Positions 1 through 7,553 of a stretch of DNA of 34,871 nucleotides are shown one piece after another. Under the pieces are notes generated by a model. The model made no database searches. It was given only the letters and a program-made list of their open reading frames with translations, and was not told the origin of the DNA. The position numbers and the translations under genes are program-made. Each line of letters opens with the position of its first letter. The stretch's first letter is position 1. Source of the stretch: Mediannikoviicoccus sp037890055 (lineage in GTDB: Bacteria > Bacillota > Clostridia > Tissierellales > Peptoniphilaceae); assembly GCA_037890055.1 (NCBI GenBank), contig JBBKBD010000021.1. One strand, written 5' to 3'.

Positions 1-350
1 TATGTTCCTTTCCCCCTTGAAAACCCCCTTTACCTCCAAACGACTTGGGGATATCCCCAAGACCCCTTTTGTAAAGTTGTAGGAAAGCTATGGCTTTCCT
101 GGTTGGTGCCTAACGGCACCAATATTAGAAATTTTCTCTCTTCGCTATGTCATCCTGAACGGAAAATTTGCGTAGCAAATTTGTAGCTGAAGGATCTCGT
201 GAACTTTCTATAAGAAAGTTCACGATAAACCTCTTAATATGTTTTTCTAAGTTTAGCAAACTTCTCACAACTCATCTTTCACTTCCAACTTCTTTGCTCT
301 TACTTCTATTGAAGAGCCCCCAAACCCCAGTAAAATATGAAGAAAAATTT
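1..350. repeat. mosaic intergenic palindromic repeats, left block
   Basis: No convincing gene lies here; short open frames run through repeats. Seen in order: a dyad CTTGGGG-atat-CCCCAAG near 44-61; AGGAAAGC-tat-GGCTTTCCT near 81-100; GGTGCC-taac-GGCACC near 105-120; AAATTTGC-gta-GCAAATTT at 164-171/175-182; and a 13-bp perfect stem with a 3-nt loop at 197-209/213-225. The same modules recur at 6840-7440 (mostly reverse orientation) and 10411-10610. The text around 325-350 (ACCCC.GTA, AATATG, GAAGAAAA) matches the end of the 10.4-kb copy. I infer a dispersed non-coding repeat family. Confidence 0.75.
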
Positions 351-589
351 TTTTGATTTTCTTTGTTTTACAGTTTTGTTTCCAACATCTTAATACTACC
401 AGATTCTTATTTCCCACCATGGTCTTACTGTATATGAGATTCTTCGACTTCAATTTTCTTGTTCCAAAAAAATTTCCGCTCAGAATGACATTCAGGATAG
501 AATTTCGCCATATAACAACGAATCCATGTCGTTACTGTCATCTTGAGCAGAAAAAATTAAAAGAATTTTGCAGTCAAAATACTCCTGCC
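351..589. repeat. degenerate repeat copies, no gene seen
   Basis: This stretch holds worn copies of the tail motif of the same family: GAGATTCTTCGAC at 437-449 with GCTCAGAATGACA at 478-490 (reverse orientation), and CTGTCATCTTGAGCAG near 536-551 (forward). The hairpin that accompanies this tail in the intact copies is not recognisable here. The only open frame (about 353-628 plus) is made of repeat sequence and overlaps the end of the next gene antisense, so I do not call it. Confidence 0.5.
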
Positions 590-1483
590 TTACAACATGT
601 TATTAAAGAATTCAAAGTATCTTACTAAATAATATCCTGCTCCTGCTGAAATTAGATTTGCTATAAAGGCATATAACATAGGCATGGCAGGTTTTTTATT
701 CTCTGGCAAGTTTTGATTAAGTCTTTTCTTATAAATAACTCCTTCTATTATAAACACAAAAATCTCACATGGTATAAAAATTATGGCAAATGCAAGGAAG
801 CCATAAAAATACAAAATCAAACTTATTGCAAGGTTTAGTAAAACTTGTGTAAAAATATTTGTCTTTATTATGAGCTTTGTTTGATATTTTGTCGGTGTAA
901 ACATCATTAAGGCCACTAGGTATTCTATTATTATTGTTAGTACAAGTCTAAGCAAGAAACTTTTTATCTCTTTATTTATATCTCTAACCTTTGTAATACT
1001 TATTTCGTTATCAAAATAATAAACTTCATCTTTTAAGTCCATATCCTTATAGTTTAGTTTGAAATTCGAATTAAATGCATAGCGACTATATGGTTTTGAG
1101 ATAAGTACGAGGTTTTGTTCTGGAAAGTAAAGTGCAATTTTAAAATTTTCCGGTGGATAATAGGACCAAGAGTATGTGTCGTTACCCTTAAGCAAATCTA
1201 AATTGCCTAAAAAGTAGTATCCGTCCTTGTCTTCAATGGATTTAAATTTATTAAATCCATCTTCTAAATAATCTTCATGGCTTTGCAGTTCTTTATCTTT
1301 TGAGAATGGCCCCGTAGATTCTTCTTTTGAGAGTAGAGTTATGTATACTTCTTGATTTTCTTTTAAATTATTTACTTTAATATTCACCGATGGCTTCGGT
1401 CCCATATCTGCCATGGAAGTGCTTGGCATAAAGACTAAAAGCATTAACAGCATTAAAATCGTCAAACTTTTTCTTTTTTTCAT
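590..1483 (-). CDS. secreted/membrane hypothetical protein
   Basis: A 297-residue protein of unknown function. Residues 1-25 form a signal peptide (KKRK, then a Leu-rich core, then a small-residue SMA cleavage region). Residues about 26-165 form an extracytoplasmic domain rich in Lys, Glu, Tyr and Asn. The last 120 residues contain three to four hydrophobic segments with a Lys-rich loop, so the protein is probably anchored at its C-terminus. The start is supported by AAGGAG 7-8 bases upstream of the ATG, and a TATAAT lies at 1512-1517. It appears monocistronic. I recognise the general style of conserved hypothetical proteins of anaerobic Firmicutes but cannot assign a family. The gene is certain; the function is unknown. 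Confidence 0.8.
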   Translation of the reverse strand: MKKRKSLTILMLLMLLVFMPSTSMADMGPKPSVNIKVNNLKENQEVYITLLSKEESTGPFSKDKELQSHEDYLEDGFNKFKSIEDKDGYYFLGNLDLLKGNDTYSWSYYPPENFKIALYFPEQNLVLISKPYSRYAFNSNFKLNYKDMDLKDEVYYFDNEISITKVRDINKEIKSFLLRLVLTIIIEYLVALMMFTPTKYQTKLIIKTNIFTQVLLNLAISLILYFYGFLAFAIIFIPCEIFVFIIEGVIYKKRLNQNLPENKKPAMPMLYAFIANLISAGAGYYLVRYFEFFNNML

Positions 1484-1511
1484 AATTGGCTCCTTATAAG
1501 TTATTAATGAT

Positions 1512-1517
1512 ATTATA
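1512..1517 (-). promoter_or_regulatory. -10 element for the 590-1483 gene
   Basis: A perfect TATAAT on the minus strand, about 30 bases before the start codon and ahead of a good ribosome binding site. No clear -35 box sits at the expected distance. Confidence 0.4.
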
Positions 1518-1584
1518 CCCCATCAAAAAAAGTAATTTTATAATTTGATATAAAATCTCTAACTTCCCACTTCTAATTTCTCAC

Positions 1585-1616
1585 TAAAAAACACCCAAGG
1601 TAATCCTTAGGTGTCT
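1585..1616 (-). terminator. terminator of the symporter operon
   Basis: On the minus strand, ACACCTAAGG-atta-CCTTGGGTGT forms a 10-bp stem with one G-U pair, followed by a T run. It lies directly after the symporter stop codon. Confidence 0.85.
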
Positions 1617-1620
1617 TGTT

Positions 1621-3030
1621 TTATTCTTTTTCAAATTCGTAGTTGTACTGTAGTGGCTTTCCTGACTTAATTTGCTTGTCATAGTCTCTTAATATATCTC
1701 TAGCTTCTTTTGCTAGGAAGAATATTGCTATGACATTTGGTAACGCCATTAGTCCCATTGCTGTGTCTGCAAGGTCCCATACGAATCCTTCGTGTAGTGT
1801 TGTTCCGTAAAGTAAGAACGCAAGTACAACGAATTTAAACATTCCAACTATTTTTTTGTTTTTATTTACTAATAGTTTTATATTTGATTCTGCAAAGAAG
1901 TACCATCCAACTATTGTTGTAAGTGAGAAGAAGGATAGTGATACTGATAGGAAAATTTCACCAAATGAACCAAATCCTTGTGCGAATCCATTTTGTGTCA
2001 TTAGTGTAGCTGTCTTTTCCATTGTCGCTGCAGGTATTGTTGGGTCATAGCTTCCTGATGTTAGTGAAACTAGAACTGTACACATACAGATTAGGAAAGT
2101 TGAAATAAACACTCCTATCATAGCTATGAAACCTTGTTCTGCTGGGTGGTCTGCTCCTGATACCGCATGTGAATGTGGTGTTGAACCCATTCCAGCTTCG
2201 TTTGAAAACAGTCCCCTTGCAACTCCAAATCTAATTGCTTCTTGAATCCCGATTCCTAGAATACCACCGTTAATGGCTTTAGGGTTAAATGCACCTTCGA
2301 AAACCATTTTTATTGCTGGTATTATGTTTGCTCTATAGAAAATTATTATTAATAGTGCTCCAAATACATATGCAAATGCCATTACTGGTACTACTTTTTC
2401 TGTAAAGCCTGCAATTCTTTCCATTCCTCCCGTAAGAACTGCTGCAACTACTGCTAGTAGTCCTAGTGAAACCCAAACTTTAGGTAGGTTAAATGATGTA
2501 CTTACTGAAACTGCAACTGAGTTTGATTGTACCATTATACCTACAACTCCTAGGGCAACAACGCAGAAGAATGCAAATATATATGAAAGTGTCTTGTTCT
2601 TTAAACCATTTTTAATGTAGTATGCTGGTCCTCCAACAAGTTCTCCATTATTTAATTCTCTATACTTTTGTGCAAGTACCGCTTCCGCAAATATGGTTGA
2701 CATTCCAAAGAATGCTGAAAGCATCATCCAAAACGCCGCTCCTGGTCCTCCAGATGCAACCGCTGTAGCAACACCGATAATGTTACCAGTTCCAACTTGT
2801 GCTGCAATTGCTGTTGAAAGTGATTGGAATGGTGTCATTCTTCCCGGTGGTACTTCAACTTTATTTATTATATCTCTAATCATTTTCTTTAGAGCTGGAA
2901 ATACTCTCTTAAACTGTGGGAATTTTAATAGCACTGTCATATAGATACCAAGTCCTACAAGTCCAAATAAAAGTATATAATCCCAAAGAGCAACGTTAAT
3001 ATAATTTATGATTTTTTCTAGTAACTCCAT
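1621..3030 (-). CDS. sodium:alanine symporter family protein (AGCS)
   Basis: A 469-residue polytopic carrier of the alanine/glycine:cation symporter family, which imports Ala or Gly with Na+ across the cytoplasmic membrane. Seen: the family signature GTGNIIGVATAVASGGPGA around residues 80-98, followed by FWMM, and the conserved SNEAGMGSTPHSHA stretch near residue 275. About ten or eleven hydrophobic segments are visible and the length is normal for the family. The start codon follows the stop of the upstream membrane protein without a gap, and its ribosome binding site (GGAGGAAAG) lies inside that upstream gene, so the two are very likely translated from one mRNA. The substrate is inferred from the family; Ala, Gly or D-Ala are all possible. 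Confidence 0.92.
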   Translation of the reverse strand: MELLEKIINYINVALWDYILLFGLVGLGIYMTVLLKFPQFKRVFPALKKMIRDIINKVEVPPGRMTPFQSLSTAIAAQVGTGNIIGVATAVASGGPGAAFWMMLSAFFGMSTIFAEAVLAQKYRELNNGELVGGPAYYIKNGLKNKTLSYIFAFFCVVALGVVGIMVQSNSVAVSVSTSFNLPKVWVSLGLLAVVAAVLTGGMERIAGFTEKVVPVMAFAYVFGALLIIIFYRANIIPAIKMVFEGAFNPKAINGGILGIGIQEAIRFGVARGLFSNEAGMGSTPHSHAVSGADHPAEQGFIAMIGVFISTFLICMCTVLVSLTSGSYDPTIPAATMEKTATLMTQNGFAQGFGSFGEIFLSVSLSFFSLTTIVGWYFFAESNIKLLVNKNKKIVGMFKFVVLAFLLYGTTLHEGFVWDLADTAMGLMALPNVIAIFFLAKEARDILRDYDKQIKSGKPLQYNYEFEKE

Positions 3031-3555
3031 TTAGTTAGTACTTTCCTCCTTGTTCTTAATATATCTTTCTGAAATTCTCCAGATTATCCATATGATTGCA
3101 GATCTTACAAATGCTGCTAAAAATATTGCTGAAAAGTTTTCTGTAACCAGTCCAAAATCAGACACTGAGTATCTAATTAATGATTCTGCTGCGTTTGCAC
3201 CGAAGTCACAAATCATAAGTAACAGGATAATTGGATTATTTTGTTTTGGATCTTCTTTTCTAACAAGAATATAAAATAAAAGTCCATATGCAATATAAAA
3301 GAAGATTTCCAATGAGTAAGATAAAATAATTTTACCGTCTAGACCTGTTAAGAAAGATGCTTCTATAAGTCTCATTATAAATACGCCTAATCCTGTGGCA
3401 CATGAAAGGGATATTGGGTTTATGTCTTCAAAAAGTAAAATACCAACTACCATAACTATAATACCCATAGAAACTCTTAGGTCTGTATCGCCTATGGAAA
3501 GGTTTAGAAGTGATAGTAAACTTGCCATAAGCACTATTTGTGATTGCTTTTTCAT
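3031..3555 (-). CDS. small polytopic membrane protein, unknown
   Basis: A 174-residue protein with about five hydrophobic segments separated by short loops and a charged C-terminal tail. Pairs of acidic residues sit between segments (GDTD, EDINP). It looks like a stand-alone version of the multi-helix sensor module found at the N-terminus of some Firmicute histidine kinases, but no kinase domain follows; that resemblance is only an impression. Its stop codon touches the start of the downstream symporter, so the pair forms an operon and this protein may regulate or assist that transporter. The start is supported by AAAGGAAG upstream. A perfect TTGACA lies at 3645-3650, but it is followed by only a poor -10 (TAAGGT). 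Confidence 0.75.
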   Translation of the reverse strand: MKKQSQIVLMASLLSLLNLSIGDTDLRVSMGIIVMVVGILLFEDINPISLSCATGLGVFIMRLIEASFLTGLDGKIILSYSLEIFFYIAYGLLFYILVRKEDPKQNNPIILLLMICDFGANAAESLIRYSVSDFGLVTENFSAIFLAAFVRSAIIWIIWRISERYIKNKEESTN

Positions 3556-3584
3556 TTGTACTTCCTTTCGTTTATTTTAATAGT

Positions 3585-3610
3585 AAAAAAGAGATACTAA
3601 TATCTCTTTT
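3585..3610 (-). terminator. terminator of hpf
   Basis: AAAAGAGATA-ctaa-TATCTCTTTT is a perfect 10-bp stem with a T run on the minus strand, between hpf and the small membrane protein. Confidence 0.85.
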
Positions 3611-3658
3611 CTACCCTTATTACCTTAACTTGTAATTGGTTTATTGTCAACCTTTTCA

Positions 3659-4189
3659 TTAAAAATCTGGTTCCAATAATCCGTAGTTTCCATCTTTTCT
3701 TTTATAAACCACTTTAACTACATCAGTTTCTGAATCTAGGAATACAAAGAAGTCGTGGCTAATAAGTTCCATTTGAAGAATTGCCTCTTCAGAGCTCATT
3801 GGCTTTAGGCCAAATTTCTTAACTTTTACAATCTTCTTTGCATCTTGAGCCTTGTCTTCACTTTCTTCTATATTTTCAAATCTAATAGTCTTTCCACTAT
3901 TATATCTCTTTTGTAATTTTGTCTTATGCTTTCTGATTTGTGCTTCAAGGGAATCAACAACTCTGTCTAAAGAATTTCTAATGTCATCAGAAGTTTGTTC
4001 CGCTCTTAAAACTGCACCTGGTATGAGTATGGTCACCTCTGCTTTCTCTGAGTTTCCCTCTTTGCTATAAGTGATTCTTGCTTCAATGTCTTCTGCAAAG
4101 TACTTTTCAAGTTTGCTTACTTTCTTTTCAGACATTTCTTTTAAGTTGTCACCAACTTTGTAATTTTTTCCTACATGAGTAAATTTCAT
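3659..4189 (-). CDS. hpf: ribosome hibernation-promoting factor, long form
   Basis: A 176-residue long-form HPF (YvyD/RaiA type), which binds the 30S decoding centre and pairs 70S ribosomes into inactive 100S dimers in starved cells. The N-terminal domain (about 1-98) shows the HPF/RaiA pattern, with Lys/Arg-rich segments such as QIRKHKTKLQKR. A charged linker (about 99-120) leads to the C-terminal dimerisation domain (about 121-176) with the typical PMSSEEAILQMEL and FFVFLDSET stretches, ending in LLEPDF. Length is normal. GAGGAGG precedes the ATG. The gene is monocistronic, with its own terminator. Its upstream region carries the DnaA-box-like triplet. Confidence 0.95.
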   Translation of the reverse strand: MKFTHVGKNYKVGDNLKEMSEKKVSKLEKYFAEDIEARITYSKEGNSEKAEVTILIPGAVLRAEQTSDDIRNSLDRVVDSLEAQIRKHKTKLQKRYNSGKTIRFENIEESEDKAQDAKKIVKVKKFGLKPMSSEEAILQMELISHDFFVFLDSETDVVKVVYKRKDGNYGLLEPDF

Positions 4190-4538
4190 ACAAATACCTC
4201 CTCTAATAGTCTTTCAACTATTTCTTGTATTTTATTTATACCCAAAGGCATAATTTGTAATCCTATATTTATTCAATAATCTCTAATTTTTTCTTTGGAT
4301 TATTTTCTTGTGGATAATGTGGAGAACTTTGTGGAGAACTGTTTTTCTAAACCCTTATTATGTTTATAAGTCTATGGAAAACTTATTTTAGTATGTAAAT
4401 GACAGTAAAAATTATACAAATTGTAAAAAACATGAATAAGTTAAGTCACCTTTTACAGTATAAAATAAATTTTTATGAAATTTTTCGTAGTTATGTTATG
4501 ATAGATGGGAACTTTTATTATATTAGATAGGTGATTTA
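4190..4538. other. divergent intergenic region between hpf and yihY
   Basis: There is no gene in these 349 bases. The region is very AT-rich and must hold divergent promoters for hpf (minus) and the yihY-family gene (plus). A TATGAT at 4497-4502 is a plausible -10 for the latter, with a weak -35. The three 9-mers at 4309-4338 are listed separately. No further hairpin or small open frame with a ribosome binding site was noticed. Confidence 0.6.
4309..4338 (+). promoter_or_regulatory. cluster of three DnaA-box-like 9-mers
   Basis: TGTGGATAA at 4309-4317 is a perfect DnaA box (reverse complement TTATCCACA). TGTGGAGAA follows immediately at 4318-4326 and again at 4330-4338, each one base from consensus and in the same direction. 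The flanking DNA is AT-rich. DnaA binding is inferred from the consensus. Confidence 0.55.
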
Positions 4539-5498
4539 ATGGAGAAAAAGAAAGACTATAAATTAATTTTCACTAAAGATTTTTTAAAAGAGTTAATAAC
4601 AAGAATTAAAGTTGACGATATTATGGTTATGTCCTATCAAGTAAGCTACAATCTCTTACTTGCGGTTATACCAACCTTCGTTATTATAATAAATATAATT
4701 ATTGCATTCATGTCAGAAAACTTAGCGTATATAAATGATTTGGTAAACAAACTTCCTGAACAAGTACAGCCATTTTTAAATTCAATTCTTGACTTTATAA
4801 TAACCCAAAGGTCAACTGGAGTGCTTTCCGTCGGAGTTTTAGCTGCCTTCTACACAGCATCAAGAGGCATAAAGGCAATGAGAAAGGCTTTTGACAAGTC
4901 CTTCAATAAGGATACCTATGACAAGTCCTTTATAAAGGATCAAGCACTATCAGTGTTTTTTACACTGCTTTTCACACTTGTTATAGTGGCACTTATATTT
5001 GGAATGGCTTCAGGACCAGAACTATTAAAAAAAATACTAAAGGTTTTAAATATCCCAAGAGATGTAATAAACGAACAATTTATAAACGCATTAAGAGTTC
5101 TAATTCCCCTGGGAATAATGATTTTAGTATTTACAGTAGTTTATATAATCGGTGCATCAGAGTCAATAACAAAGCTTATTCCTTTTAAGCCAGCATTTTT
5201 AGGAGGACTTTTGGCAACAGCACTATGCTCCTTAATCAGCTTTGGCTACGGAACTTACGTTTCAAAATTTTCCAATATGCAGTCCATCTATGGACCACTG
5301 GTAGGAATAATGATATTTTTGATTTGGATAAACTACATCGTTCTTAGCATACTAATTTCCGGCGAGTTTATAGCCACAATACTTTGTAAAATCTATGGAT
5401 ATGGAATAAACGAAACAGATAAGCTTGAAAGAAAAGTAGAGAAGAAAAAAATACTATCATTTTTGTCAAAACAAAAAGACTATCATGAAAATAAATAA
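4539..5498 (+). CDS. YihY/BrkB family inner membrane protein
   Basis: A 319-residue protein of the YihY/virulence factor BrkB family (formerly mis-annotated as ribonuclease BN). Its role is not firmly known; roles in envelope transport have been proposed. Six hydrophobic segments are visible. The family hallmarks are an ASRGIKAMRKAFDKSFN stretch near residues 107-123, the GYGTYVSKFSNMQSIYGPL segment near residue 240, and ISGEFIATI near residue 278. The C-terminus is a Lys-rich tail. AGGTGAT lies before the ATG. It is the only plus-strand gene in the first 20 kb and ends in a terminator shared with mscL. Confidence 0.9.
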   Translation: MEKKKDYKLIFTKDFLKELITRIKVDDIMVMSYQVSYNLLLAVIPTFVIIINIIIAFMSENLAYINDLVNKLPEQVQPFLNSILDFIITQRSTGVLSVGVLAAFYTASRGIKAMRKAFDKSFNKDTYDKSFIKDQALSVFFTLLFTLVIVALIFGMASGPELLKKILKVLNIPRDVINEQFINALRVLIPLGIMILVFTVVYIIGASESITKLIPFKPAFLGGLLATALCSLISFGYGTYVSKFSNMQSIYGPLVGIMIFLIWINYIVLSILISGEFIATILCKIYGYGINETDKLERKVEKKKILSFLSKQKDYHENK

Positions 5499-5502
5499 AA
5501 AA

Positions 5503-5531
5503 TAGGCCTTGGATAACCAAGGCTCTTTTTT
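5503..5531. terminator. bidirectional terminator between yihY-family gene and mscL
   Basis: GCCTTGG-ataa-CCAAGGC (5506-5523) has T runs on both strands and separates two convergent genes. The plus-strand T run touches the mscL stop codon. Confidence 0.85.
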
Positions 5532-5937
5532 ATTCCAATGAATTTTGATATCCTTCAAGTTTAGAAGTACAGTGAGGACATCTAGTAGCTCCAATCGCTA
5601 TTTCTGTTTCACAGAATGGACAGCTCTTTGTTGTAGGAGCCATTTCAGGTTCTTTTCTCTTGAATTTATTCATTGATTTTACAATTAAGAAAAGTATAAA
5701 TGCTATGATTATAAAGTTTATAACTGCTTGAATAACTGCACCATATGGTATTTCTACTCCAGCTACAGTTGCCATTAAATCTTCGAACTTAACACCTGCA
5801 GTTGCTGCAGATACGATATTCATTAAAATAGTTACAATTGATTCCACAATTTTACCAAAAGCACCAGCTATAATTACCCCTATAGCCATGTCCATTACAT
5901 TGCCCTTCATGGCAAATTCCTTAAATTCTTTTAACAT
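5530..5937 (-). CDS. mscL: large-conductance mechanosensitive channel
   Basis: A 135-residue MscL, the homopentameric membrane valve that opens under hypo-osmotic shock. Seen: the N-terminal amphipathic helix (MLKEFKEFAMKGNVMDMAIG), TM1 with the constriction pattern GVIIAGAFGKIVES, a periplasmic loop (about 45-65) and TM2 (VIQAVINFIIIAFILFLIV). The C-terminus carries two Cys pairs (CPFC and CPHC, spaced 11 residues apart) in a short zinc-ribbon-like tail, as seen in many MscL proteins outside the enterobacteria. GGGGGTGA precedes the ATG. It appears monocistronic. Confidence 0.96.
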   Translation of the reverse strand: MLKEFKEFAMKGNVMDMAIGVIIAGAFGKIVESIVTILMNIVSAATAGVKFEDLMATVAGVEIPYGAVIQAVINFIIIAFILFLIVKSMNKFKRKEPEMAPTTKSCPFCETEIAIGATRCPHCTSKLEGYQNSLE

Positions 5938-5990
5938 AGTTTCACCCCCTATTATTAGATTCTACCCTTACATACTATTCTAAAACATAA

Positions 5991-6023
5991 AAAAGACTCC
6001 CTCGCATATTGCAAAAGAGTCTT
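5991..6023 (-). terminator. terminator of the tandem paralog pair
   Basis: AAGACTC (5993-5999) pairs with GAGTCTT (6017-6023) and a T run follows on the minus strand. The stem includes part of the stop codon of the preceding gene. Confidence 0.75.
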
Positions 6024-6363
6024 AATCACTGACAAAACTTGTAGAAAGATTTTCGCTGAGAATAATTTCCTCTATAGTTTTAAAGTTGCCTTCTTTTTTA
6101 AGTTCAAGAAAAGTTTCTTTATATACAGAAGTAACATCTTCACTATCCTTATTTAAAATTTTAACACCATCTTCCTTAGATAATCTATCTAAAGATTTTT
6201 TAAGCAATTTGTTGTCGTAGTTGTTATTAGAAAGAAAAGTATTTAAAGCCATTTCCTCCCTAACTTTCTCAATCTCCACGTTCTTGTAAATAAGACTTCC
6301 CCCTAAAATTAAATTTAAAATCAGAGAAAGGCACAAGATAAAATTCTTTTTATTTTTAATCAT
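6022..6363 (-). CDS. small membrane-anchored protein, paralog B
   Basis: A 113-residue protein of unknown function. One hydrophobic N-terminal segment (about 7-28) is followed by a soluble, charged helical part. Its C-terminal half aligns by eye with the upstream gene: EDVTSVYKETFLELKKEGNF here, KDVTDLYRDELLKLYEKKDY there. The ATG overlaps the stop of the upstream gene as TAATG, so translation is probably coupled. The two genes look like a tandem duplication; both are predicted to face outside the membrane. No known domain is recognised. Confidence 0.75.
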   Translation of the reverse strand: MIKNKKNFILCLSLILNLILGGSLIYKNVEIEKVREEMALNTFLSNNNYDNKLLKKSLDRLSKEDGVKILNKDSEDVTSVYKETFLELKKEGNFKTIEEIILSENLSTSFVSD

Positions 6364-6746
6364 TAATGAGCATTTCCTTGATCTAAATTTTCTTCACTAT
6401 TAGGCCCATAACCTATGGAAATATCTTTTTCAATCATAAGTTCTGTTATGCCGTCATAATCCTTCTTTTCATAAAGCTTTAATAACTCATCCCTGTACAG
6501 ATCAGTTACATCCTTACTAGTTTTATTTTCAGTTATATTTGCATTTTCTCCCTTTTTAAGAGCTTTCATGGCATCATCCGTGCCACTGTGGTCCTGAGGC
6601 TGTGCCTTGTCCACATTGGTAATAAGCTCCTCCATGGACATCTTCGCAACAGTTTTTTCCAAATTTATAAACTTATATGCGAAAAAACCATTAAAACCCA
6701 AAGATATTATTAAAAGCAGTCCTAAAACCTTTTCCTTGTTTTTCAT
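6363..6746 (-). CDS. small membrane-anchored protein, paralog A
   Basis: A 127-residue protein of unknown function with one N-terminal hydrophobic segment (about 6-26) and a charged helical remainder ending in an acidic, Asn-rich tail. The start at 6746 (MKNKEKV) is chosen because GGAGGG lies 8 bases upstream; a longer frame to 6803 would run through the promoter (TTGCTT at 6798-6803, TATAAT at 6775-6780). It is the first gene of a two-gene operon with a diverged copy of itself. Confidence 0.78.
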   Translation of the reverse strand: MKNKEKVLGLLLIISLGFNGFFAYKFINLEKTVAKMSMEELITNVDKAQPQDHSGTDDAMKALKKGENANITENKTSKDVTDLYRDELLKLYEKKDYDGITELMIEKDISIGYGPNSEENLDQGNAH

Positions 6747-6774
6747 AATAACCCTCCTTTTAGTGGTTAATCGT

Positions 6775-6803
6775 ATTATACCCATATAGATATAAACAAG
6801 CAA
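6775..6803 (-). promoter_or_regulatory. promoter of the tandem paralog operon
   Basis: TTGCTT (6798-6803) and TATAAT (6775-6780) are separated by exactly 17 bp on the minus strand, 29 bp before the chosen start codon. Confidence 0.75.
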
Positions 6804-7446
6804 TTTTGTTAAGAAGTGAGATTTGAGAGGTTGGAGAAGTTGGAAAAATAATTTACATGACGAGAATTAACGAGATTTTCTTTTAGAAAATCTCGAGATT
6901 CTTCGACTCGCTACGCTCGCTCAGAATGACACGACCGGGGGGTATAATATTCCCAATAATGTGCCGTAAGGCACCAATCAGGAAAGCCTTAGCTTTCCTA
7001 CAGCTTTCCAAACGGGGTCTTGGAGATATCTTTTAATAGAAGTGAGAAGTTGGATGTGAGAAATTTTAGAAAACACAATTATATAACAAGAAGAAAATCC
7101 AACAAGATTTTCTTCTAGTTATTAAGCAGGTTTTCAGGACGGCCAGTCCTGAATCGTTTGGAAGGTAAGAAAAAGGGGATTTCAAGGGGAAAGCGATAGA
7201 AACCATACGAAAAGGTTTCTTAGCTTTCCCCTTGGTTAAATGAAAGACTATTTTAAAAATAAAAAGGTCGTAGGGTATAACCCTACAAAACACAACAATT
7301 CAATATACTTTTTCGGAAGCTTTTCAACGAAAAGCTTCCGAGATGTTTCGACTTGCTGTCGCTCGCTCAACATGACAGCATCGGGTGTTTCACTTTTCGT
7401 AGGGCAAAACCCTACAAAATAAAAATGGAAATAAAATTCTGCATTA
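6804..7446. repeat. dense mosaic repeat block
   Basis: About 640 bases without a credible gene. Seen in order: a fragment like AGAAGTGAG..GTTGG; a hairpin CGAGATTTTCT-ttt-AGAAAATCTCG (6871-6895) with tail ATTCTTCGACTCGC..CTCAGAATGACA to 6931; GTGCC-gtaa-GGCAC and a GGAAAGC dyad near 6960-7000; a second copy of AGAAGTGAGAAGTTGG (about 7039); a long segment 7041-7286 that is the reverse complement of 10411-10610; a hairpin CGGAAGCTTTTC-aac-GAAAAGCTTCCG (7314-7340) with its tail to 7377; and two GTAGGG..CCCTAC dyads (7270-7286, 7399-7415). Short open frames here run through repeats. Confidence 0.8.
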
Positions 7447-7471
7447 AAAAAGCTCTTTTAAAGAGCTTTTC
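7446..7471 (-). terminator. terminator after the tRNA gene
   Basis: AAAAGCTCTT (7448-7457) and AAGAGCTTTT (7461-7470) form a stem with a T run on the minus strand, seven bases past the encoded CCA end of the tRNA. It is the first terminator after dacA, so dacA and the tRNA probably share it. Confidence 0.8.
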
Positions 7472-7477
7472 AAAAAT

Positions 7478-7553
7478 TGGCACCCCCAACCGGACTCGAA
7501 CCAGTGAATCTCCCTTAGGAGGGGAGTATTATATCCAGCTTAATTATGGGGGC
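7478..7553 (-). tRNA. tRNA-Arg (anticodon CCT), CCA encoded
   Basis: The full cloverleaf can be drawn on the minus strand. Acceptor GCCCCCA pairs with TGGGGGT (a G-U pair at 1-72), the discriminator is G, and CCA is encoded at 7480-7478. The D stem is ATTA/TAAT with GG in the loop. The anticodon stem is CTCCC/GGGAG with loop CTCCTAA, giving anticodon CCT (reads AGG, Arg). The T arm is ACTGG-TTCGAGT-CCGGT. The first base of the tRNA (7553) is also the last base of the dacA stop codon. No separate promoter is evident between the two. Confidence 0.93.

Noticed and set aside
168..628. Short open frames in the left repeat block
   Set aside because: They run through palindromic repeat sequence, lack ribosome binding sites and one overlaps the next gene antisense.
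4230..4260. Sigma-B-like promoter (GGGTAT) upstream of hpf
   Set aside because: The -10-like GGGTAT is present, but the -35 matches only about half of GTTTAA, and anaerobic Firmicutes of this type usually lack sigma-B.
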